From the NCBI GenBank assembly GCA_003575245.1, contig NMQN01000443.1, positions 1 through 5,515 of the forward strand: a stretch of 5,515 nt of DNA, read 5' to 3'. The notes under the pieces are model-generated. The model saw only the letters and a list, made by a program, of their open reading frames with translations. It was not told where the DNA came from and did no database searches. Position numbers and translations under genes: made by a program. Position 1 is the stretch's first letter, and each line of letters opens with the position of its first letter. Shown one piece after another: positions 1-2,802 of the stretch. This DNA comes from Candidatus Atribacteria bacterium 1244-E10-H5-B2. Lineage in GTDB: Bacteria > Atribacterota > JS1 > SB-45 > 34-128.

Positions 1-76
1 TATGTTAAACGACCGGCCACGGAAAACTTTAGGTTTTTTAACTCCGCATGAGGTCTTCGGTAAATTGTTGCATTAG
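1..76 (+). CDS. IS30-family transposase, C-terminal 24 residues
   Basis: Reading from base 2, the frame ends LNDRPRKTLGF, then LTPHEVFGKLLH and a TAG stop at 74-76. The run N-x-RPRK-x-LG(F/Y)-x-TP-x-EVF is the signature C-terminus of IS30-family DDE transposases, which cut and join the element ends. Only this tail is in the window, so whether the gene is intact is unknown. The catalytic DDE residues lie upstream. Assignment to the family is firm from the motif; any finer assignment is not possible. Confidence 0.8.
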   Translation, partial: MLNDRPRKTLGFLTPHEVFGKLLH

Positions 77-90
77 CAACTTGAATCTAC
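1..90 (+). mobile_element. Right end of an IS30-family insertion sequence (partial)
   Basis: The transposase C-terminus ends at base 76. About a dozen bases later comes a stretch ending in TTGAATCTAC (81-90), the kind of short 3' tail and terminal repeat found right after the stop codon in IS30-family elements. The boundary at about base 90 is supported because the next bases (91 onward) match a separate repeat of the neighbouring transposase unit. The left end lies outside the window, so the terminal inverted repeat and target duplication cannot be checked here. Confidence 0.55.
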
Positions 91-104
91 ACAGACACCT
101 ATTT
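91..104. repeat. Left terminal repeat, truncated
   Basis: ACAGACACCTATTT is an exact inverted copy of 818-831 at the other side of the transposase gene. In the right copy the sequence continues with three more bases (GGG in this orientation) and a complementary stem arm. Here those are missing and IS30 terminal sequence takes their place. The final bases form the stop region of the transposase gene. Confidence 0.6.
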
Positions 105-779
105 ATCAACTTTCTTCTTAGGTCTTCCTTTCGACTTTAACTTAAAAAATCTCTTAAGCTGCCCTTCAAGTCTTTCTATAAAATCATCCGTCCCCAGAGG
201 CCGGCCTGTTCTGGTCTTTTCCCTGATCCTTTTCATTTCATCGGGATTATCAGACGCCTCTATAAACTCCTTCCATTCTTTTGGTTCTTTTTCAATATAA
301 TCAAAAAGCTGGTTTGTTCCCAAGGGGTCATCTTGCTTGATTCCGCAATGTATTTTTGCACTTGAGTAGGGCCATAAATATGGTTGCTTAACCAGTTTTG
401 CCCTTGCCGGATTTCTTTCTATATAGCGGGCACAGGCTATCATGTGTCGCTCATCTAAGACACAGGAGAAGAAGCGGCCCTGAAATAGGTGACCACTTAC
501 TCTCATTTTGTTATTATAATACTGGGAATACTTCATATTGGTATATTTAAATACCTTCCCCATTGAATCTTCTCTTTGGGGAATCGCCATAAAGTGGACA
601 TGGTTTGACATGAGACAGTAAGCTAATATGATCAAATGATATCGCTTACTTTCCTCTTTGAGAAGGGAGAGATATTTTCTTCGGTCGGTATCATCAGCAA
701 ATATCTTTTGCCGATAATTTCCTCTTTGGGTGATATGGTGCGGGTAGCCCGCTGCAACGACTCGTGCTATTCTTGGCAT
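99..779 (-). CDS. REP-associated tyrosine transposase (Y1/HUH, IS200-like superfamily)
   Basis: This 226-residue protein starts MPRIARVVAAGYPHHITQRGN, the standard opening of REP-associated transposases. The HUH metal-binding motif is H60-V-H62 within SNHVHFMAIP. The likely catalytic tyrosine is Y119 in ARYIERNPARAKLV. The C-terminus has the usual TGRPLG motif (about 191-196), a helix and a basic GRPKKK tail. These single-strand endonucleases nick at hairpin repeats (REP sequences) and are mostly domesticated single genes rather than classic IS elements. The gene is full length with intact key residues and so looks functional. A consensus promoter ends just six bases before the ATG and there is no Shine-Dalgarno at the normal spacing, so translation from a leaderless mRNA is likely. 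Hairpin repeats flank it. Confidence 0.93.
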   Translation of the reverse strand: MPRIARVVAAGYPHHITQRGNYRQKIFADDTDRRKYLSLLKEESKRYHLIILAYCLMSNHVHFMAIPQREDSMGKVFKYTNMKYSQYYNNKMRVSGHLFQGRFFSCVLDERHMIACARYIERNPARAKLVKQPYLWPYSSAKIHCGIKQDDPLGTNQLFDYIEKEPKEWKEFIEASDNPDEMKRIREKTRTGRPLGTDDFIERLEGQLKRFFKLKSKGRPKKKVDK

Positions 780-785
780 ACATAA

Positions 786-814
786 ATTATAGGCCTTCGC
801 AGAGGTGATGTCAA
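786..814 (-). promoter_or_regulatory. Consensus sigma70 promoter of the REP transposase
   Basis: On the minus strand the sequence reads TTGACA (814-809), a 17-bp spacer, then TATAAT (791-786): both hexamers match the consensus perfectly at optimal spacing. The ATG begins at 779, six bases past the -10, so the expected transcription start falls on or next to the A of the start codon. The -35 lies one base from the hairpin repeat at 816-841. Confidence 0.75.
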
Positions 815-815
815 T

Positions 816-841
816 AAAAATAGGTGTCTGTCCCTATTTTT
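816..841. repeat. Hairpin repeat (REP-like), right copy; possible terminator for the upstream gene
   Basis: The nine-base arms AAAAATAGG (816-824) and CCTATTTTT (833-841) are perfectly complementary around the loop TGTCTGTC. The sequence is shared with 91-104 and resembles 1888-1912. On the minus strand the stem is followed by ATTG rather than a long T-run, so it is at best a moderate terminator for the membrane protein gene ending at 857. A second CCCTATTTTTT (845-855) follows in direct repeat, 13 bases after the first (832-842), as if part of the unit had been duplicated. Confidence 0.6.
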
Positions 842-856
842 TCCCCCTATTTTTTT

Positions 857-1285
857 TCATTGTGATTTGCGGGGATGTGTGCATATGTTCACGATTATTT
901 GGATAATAAAAAGGCCGAGCATGATGAGCCCTCTTGGCAAAGAAGTTTTCCACACCATCACCACAAATCCATAATTCATCGCATAATAGAGACCTAAATA
1001 AGGTGTTAATAATTTCCAGTTCTTTCGAAAGGGGATTTTTAAAATATGATCGTATAAACCTTCTAAAGCTAAAAAGGCTAAAAATATTCCCAAAAAGATA
1101 CTATATTGCACTGCTTTCTGTTCCTGTGAAACTAAAAAAATCCCATAGACCGCCGGAATGGCCAAGAGTAAATAAACCCATCCGATTCGTTTCAGAAGGA
1201 CCATTTTATCCTTCCGAATCAGAAAGATAAAAATTAAAAATAGATTATTTACAAGCCCAAGGATAAAAAATAATTCTTCTAACAT
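857..1285 (-). CDS. Integral membrane protein of unknown function, five predicted helices
   Basis: This 142-residue protein is very hydrophobic, with probable membrane segments at about 4-23, 34-53, 59-78, 94-112 and 117-134. The loops are short and charged (RKDK at 24-27; PFRKNWK at 85-91). I do not recognise the family and see no catalytic motif. The ATG is supported by AAGAGGA about seven bases upstream on the minus strand. It lies 168 bp downstream of the other membrane protein gene on the same strand, so co-transcription is possible but not shown. The stop lies inside the T-rich repeat tract next to the hairpin at 816-841. Being a real gene is supported by the start signal and coherent membrane topology. 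Confidence 0.72.
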   Translation of the reverse strand: MLEELFFILGLVNNLFLIFIFLIRKDKMVLLKRIGWVYLLLAIPAVYGIFLVSQEQKAVQYSIFLGIFLAFLALEGLYDHILKIPFRKNWKLLTPYLGLYYAMNYGFVVMVWKTSLPRGLIMLGLFIIQIIVNICTHPRKSQ

Positions 1286-1401
1286 GTAATGTCCTCTTCT
1301 TAAGGTGTGATTAATAGATTTTTGTATTTGTATTCAAACTCTTTCACGATGAATAGAACTTTGGGGCTTCACAAGTTCACATTTTCTTCTTCTGTTATCG
1401 T

Positions 1402-1424
1402 TTTACATTTTGTGAAATTGTAAA
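1402..1424. promoter_or_regulatory. Dyad-symmetric site upstream of the membrane protein gene
   Basis: TTTACA (1402-1407) and TGTAAA (1419-1424) form a six-base inverted repeat, with a second inner arm pair TTT/AAA (1409-1411 and 1415-1417) around GTG. The spacing suits either a dimeric repressor or a weak hairpin. It lies in the 168-bp gap between the two membrane protein genes, where I see no convincing sigma70 promoter. It is followed by GTAAAGCTTGACCCC (1420-1434), which resembles short dispersed repeats near REP transposases; that comparison is from memory and uncertain. Confidence 0.3.
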
Positions 1425-1453
1425 GCTTGACCCCATTAATCCCCTCTCTAAGG

Positions 1454-1861
1454 TTAGATAGATCCTTTGGCTTTTGGTGTCCAAAAATCAAAGATTCGGG
1501 GAAACACTATGATATCAAGAATGGTTGCTAATATGACCCCCACTCCAAATATGACAAAATCCACAGGATCAAAAGTTTGGCCGAATATAGGAACACCAAA
1601 GAATTGTGCAATCTCCGTGAAAGAAGCAACTCCGAACACCAAGATACCTCTGACAATCCAGGACTTCAACAGAGGAAACTTGATAAGACACAATAAGAAG
1701 TAGAATCCGAAAGGAACAAGGATGTCGAGCAAATAACCGTTGACAAATTCGGGGTATGGACCTTTGTAATTACTACCCGTAAAGAAATGGATTAGCGCAA
1801 TCAGGATCATAATACTTGTGATTACTACCTTTTTGTAAATTATTCGATGTGTTCCTTTCAC
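1454..1861 (-). CDS. Small membrane protein, possibly VanZ-like
   Basis: This 135-residue protein has four probable membrane segments at about 10-28, 44-61, 69-86 and 101-121. Its second half carries E83-I-A-Q86, then GQTFDPVDF (94-102) and a glycine-containing helix. This recalls the VanZ-like pattern, in which E-x-x-Q is followed by a short loop, two aspartates and a glycine-rich last helix; DUF2809-type proteins look similar. VanZ itself gives low-level teicoplanin resistance, but most VanZ-like proteins have no known role and none is claimed here. The start is GTG at 1861, with GGGGTGG about seven bases upstream. The next in-frame ATG would remove most of the first helix, so GTG is preferred. 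Confidence 0.65.
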   Translation of the reverse strand: MKGTHRIIYKKVVITSIMILIALIHFFTGSNYKGPYPEFVNGYLLDILVPFGFYFLLCLIKFPLLKSWIVRGILVFGVASFTEIAQFFGVPIFGQTFDPVDFVIFGVGVILATILDIIVFPRIFDFWTPKAKGSI

Positions 1862-1887
1862 TTACACCACCCCAGACTCTATAATTT

Positions 1888-1912
1888 AAAATAGGAACAC
1901 ATGTCCCTATTT
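1888..1912. repeat. Second hairpin repeat, related to 816-841
   Basis: AAATAGG (1889-1895) and CCTATTT (1906-1912) are perfect seven-base complementary arms around a ten-base loop. The 5' part AAAATAGG and the 3' part TGTCCCTATTT (1902-1912) are identical to the hairpin at 816-841; only the loop's first half differs. It stands alone, with no transposase next to it. Lying 17 bp downstream of the toxin stop, it could also act as a weak transcription terminator for the toxin-antitoxin operon. Confidence 0.55.
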
Positions 1913-1929
1913 ATTCCAAAAAAACTTTC

Positions 1930-2199
1930 CTAAGGTCGATTTAATATTTTATGCTCCCCCACAGTTCTAAGAATAATTAACTTCCCTTTTAAGTTAAAGG
2001 TGATTCTTAAGCTTTTAGAAGCCCTTGCCTCCCAAATAGAATTTGTTCCTTGGAGTTTTCTTGTCTCCAGAGAAGGATGTTTTAAATCTCTTTCCATCTG
2101 TAAGAGGGCTTGATTAATTATTTTTTGAGATTGAGGAGTTAGTTTTTTATAGTCCCGTTTAAACTTGGCTAGCCAGACAAATTTATTTACTGAGTTCAT
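1930..2199 (-). CDS. RelE/ParE-superfamily type II toxin
   Basis: This 89-residue protein has the order expected of the small RelE/ParE fold: an N-terminal strand (NKFVWLAKF), two basic helices (KRDYKKLTPQSQKIINQALLQ, about 14-34), then HPSLETRKLQG and the strands WEARASKSLRITF, KGKLIILRTVGEHKIL. Toxins of this fold act as ribosome-dependent mRNA endonucleases (RelE type) or gyrase inhibitors (ParE type); the sequence alone does not decide which. The C-terminal GEH-K-IL resembles the ending of RelE/YafQ-like members. The gene overlaps the antitoxin by 17 bp, and AAGGA lies eight bases before its ATG within the antitoxin 3' end, consistent with translational coupling. Length is normal and the gene looks intact. 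Confidence 0.85.
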   Translation of the reverse strand: MNSVNKFVWLAKFKRDYKKLTPQSQKIINQALLQMERDLKHPSLETRKLQGTNSIWEARASKSLRITFNLKGKLIILRTVGEHKILNRP

Positions 2200-2455
2200 C
2201 TATTAGTTCCTTAACATCTTTAACTTCTTTGCCTTTTCCCTGGCGAAGTTCTAACTCTGCTTCTTCTTCGGCTTTTTGATGTTCTTTAGTCCAAAACCAC
2301 ATCTGGCTTTTGTCAATCAGTTCTTTGGGAATTACTTTCAATATATTGCCTTCCATTTGAACTTCCACATAATCTCCGGGTTTACAGTGCAAGACACTTC
2401 TAAACTTTGCTGGTATGGTAATTTGTCCTCTGGGATTTATTTTAGTTAAGCTCAT
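2183..2455 (-). CDS. AbrB/SpoVT-domain antitoxin
   Basis: Residues 3-47 (TKINPRGQITIPAKFR, then KPGDYVEVQMEGNILKVIP) form the swapped-hairpin AbrB/MazE DNA-binding domain, with the G-Q-I-T-I-P core intact. Residues 50-90 are a charged, largely helical tail (FWTKEHQKAEEEAE, then DVKELIDELSK) of the type that wraps and neutralises a RelE/ParE toxin. The 90-residue length is typical. AGGAGG lies eight bases upstream of the ATG, which fixes the start, and the toxin gene follows with a 17-bp overlap. By analogy with other type II systems the antitoxin should repress its own promoter, where an inverted repeat is present. Being an antitoxin is inferred from the pairing. Confidence 0.88.
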   Translation of the reverse strand: MSLTKINPRGQITIPAKFRSVLHCKPGDYVEVQMEGNILKVIPKELIDKSQMWFWTKEHQKAEEEAELELRQGKGKEVKDVKELIDELSK

Positions 2456-2480
2456 AATTTTTACCTCCTATCATAATGTC

Positions 2481-2503
2481 ATAATATCATACTTTCATAT
2501 TAT
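2481..2503. promoter_or_regulatory. Candidate autorepression operator
   Basis: ATAATAT (2481-2487) and ATATTAT (2497-2503) are a perfect seven-base inverted repeat nine bases apart. They cover the -10 and fill the spacer of the antitoxin promoter. TCATA-type units also recur through 2471-2500. An AbrB-fold antitoxin bound here would block RNA polymerase. In AT-rich DNA such dyads also arise by chance. Confidence 0.4.
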
Positions 2504-2509
2504 AATCAA
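2481..2509 (-). promoter_or_regulatory. Promoter of the toxin-antitoxin operon
   Basis: On the minus strand TTGATT (2509-2504) is followed by a 17-bp spacer and TATTAT (2486-2481). The start would fall near 2474, leaving a short 5' leader with AGGAGG. Spacing is optimal and each hexamer is close to consensus. Confidence 0.6.
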
Positions 2510-2583
2510 AATATTCAAAATAAGTACATATCCTATTTTTTCTTTGGTTTTATTTTCCATTTTACGATAAAAGTTATATTTTT

Positions 2584-2612
2584 TTGAAATATAAACTTAT
2601 TAAATGTATAAT
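2584..2612 (+). promoter_or_regulatory. Consensus promoter for leader and helicase
   Basis: TTGAAA (2584-2589), a 17-bp spacer and TATAAT (2607-2612) form a near-perfect sigma70 promoter. The predicted start is near 2619, which leaves about 185 nt of leader before the helicase ATG at 2803. It diverges from the antitoxin promoter, with about 75 bp between the two -35 boxes. Confidence 0.65.
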
Positions 2613-2672
2613 CAAAAAGTGTGTTTTGCTTACAGCTTATTACATTTACCCAATTACCCACTCATTTAGCTC

Positions 2673-2698
2673 ATCACTATCTCATGCAAGGAGGTGAT
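2673..2698 (+). promoter_or_regulatory. Shine-Dalgarno-sequestering hairpin candidate
   Basis: ATCAC (2673-2677) pairs with GTGAT (2694-2698), and CTC (2681-2683) with GAG (2691-2693). This gives an eight-pair stem with a three-base bulge (TAT) and a seven-base loop. The 3' arm lies within the Shine-Dalgarno AAGGAGGTGAT (2688-2698), so folding would hide it. Stability is modest and has not been computed. Confidence 0.3.
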
Positions 2699-2701
2699 TT
2701 T

Positions 2702-2740
2702 ATGATCAAATTCTCACTCTTCATCTTAGATATGCAATAA
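2702..2740 (+). CDS. Possible 12-codon leader peptide upstream of the helicase
   Basis: The ATG at 2702 is preceded, three bases away, by AAGGAGGTGAT (2688-2698), a full complement to the 3' end of 16S rRNA and the strongest ribosome binding site in the window. The frame encodes MIKFSLFILDMQ and stops at 2738-2740. It lies in the transcribed leader, 62 bp before the helicase ATG and in a different frame. It has no run of a single amino acid typical of an attenuator. It could be a translated leader, or the remnant start of a longer N-terminus disrupted by a frameshift: the helicase frame is open back to 2698 but has no ATG, GTG or TTG before 2803. Confidence 0.3.
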   Translation: MIKFSLFILDMQ

Positions 2741-2802
2741 AGACCATTCTATTATCTATTTTAGTTTTAGTTAAAAAAAGAAATGATGAAAGGAATGTAT
2801 TA

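Larger units (their letters stand above)
91..841 (-). mobile_element. REP-associated tyrosine transposase unit with terminal repeats
   Basis: The transposase gene 99-779 is bracketed by the same short sequence in opposite orientations: ACAGACACCTATTT at 91-104, and its reverse complement AAATAGGTGTCTGT at 818-831. The right copy is part of a full hairpin. The left copy overlaps the 3' end of the gene and is cut short where the IS30 element begins. Y1-type REP transposases are known to be flanked by the hairpin repeats they act on, which is the inferred reason for this layout. No target duplication can be defined, so the outer limits are approximate. Confidence 0.55.
2456..2802. other. Divergent intergenic region between antitoxin and helicase
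   Basis: This 347-bp AT-rich stretch has no full-size gene. It holds the leftward antitoxin promoter with its inverted repeat, a rightward consensus promoter, and a rightward leader of about 185 nt. The leader contains a strong ribosome binding site, a 12-codon open frame and a possible Shine-Dalgarno-covering hairpin. No rho-independent terminator is evident between the leader frame and the helicase start. Confidence 0.7.

Noticed and set aside
934..1230. 98-codon plus-strand open frame
   Set aside because: It lies wholly within the membrane protein gene on the other strand, has no good ribosome site and gives a basic, patternless peptide.
1356..1378. GAACTT/AAGTTC inverted repeat with an 11-base loop
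   Set aside because: Only six pairs, no T-run and not placed at a gene end, so neither a terminator nor a clear operator.
1467..1703. 78-codon plus-strand open frame
   Set aside because: Antisense to the possible VanZ-like gene; low-complexity composition and no start signal.
2545..2575. TTTTAT/ATAAAA inverted repeat in the intergenic region
   Set aside because: AT-only arms in AT-rich DNA; expected by chance.
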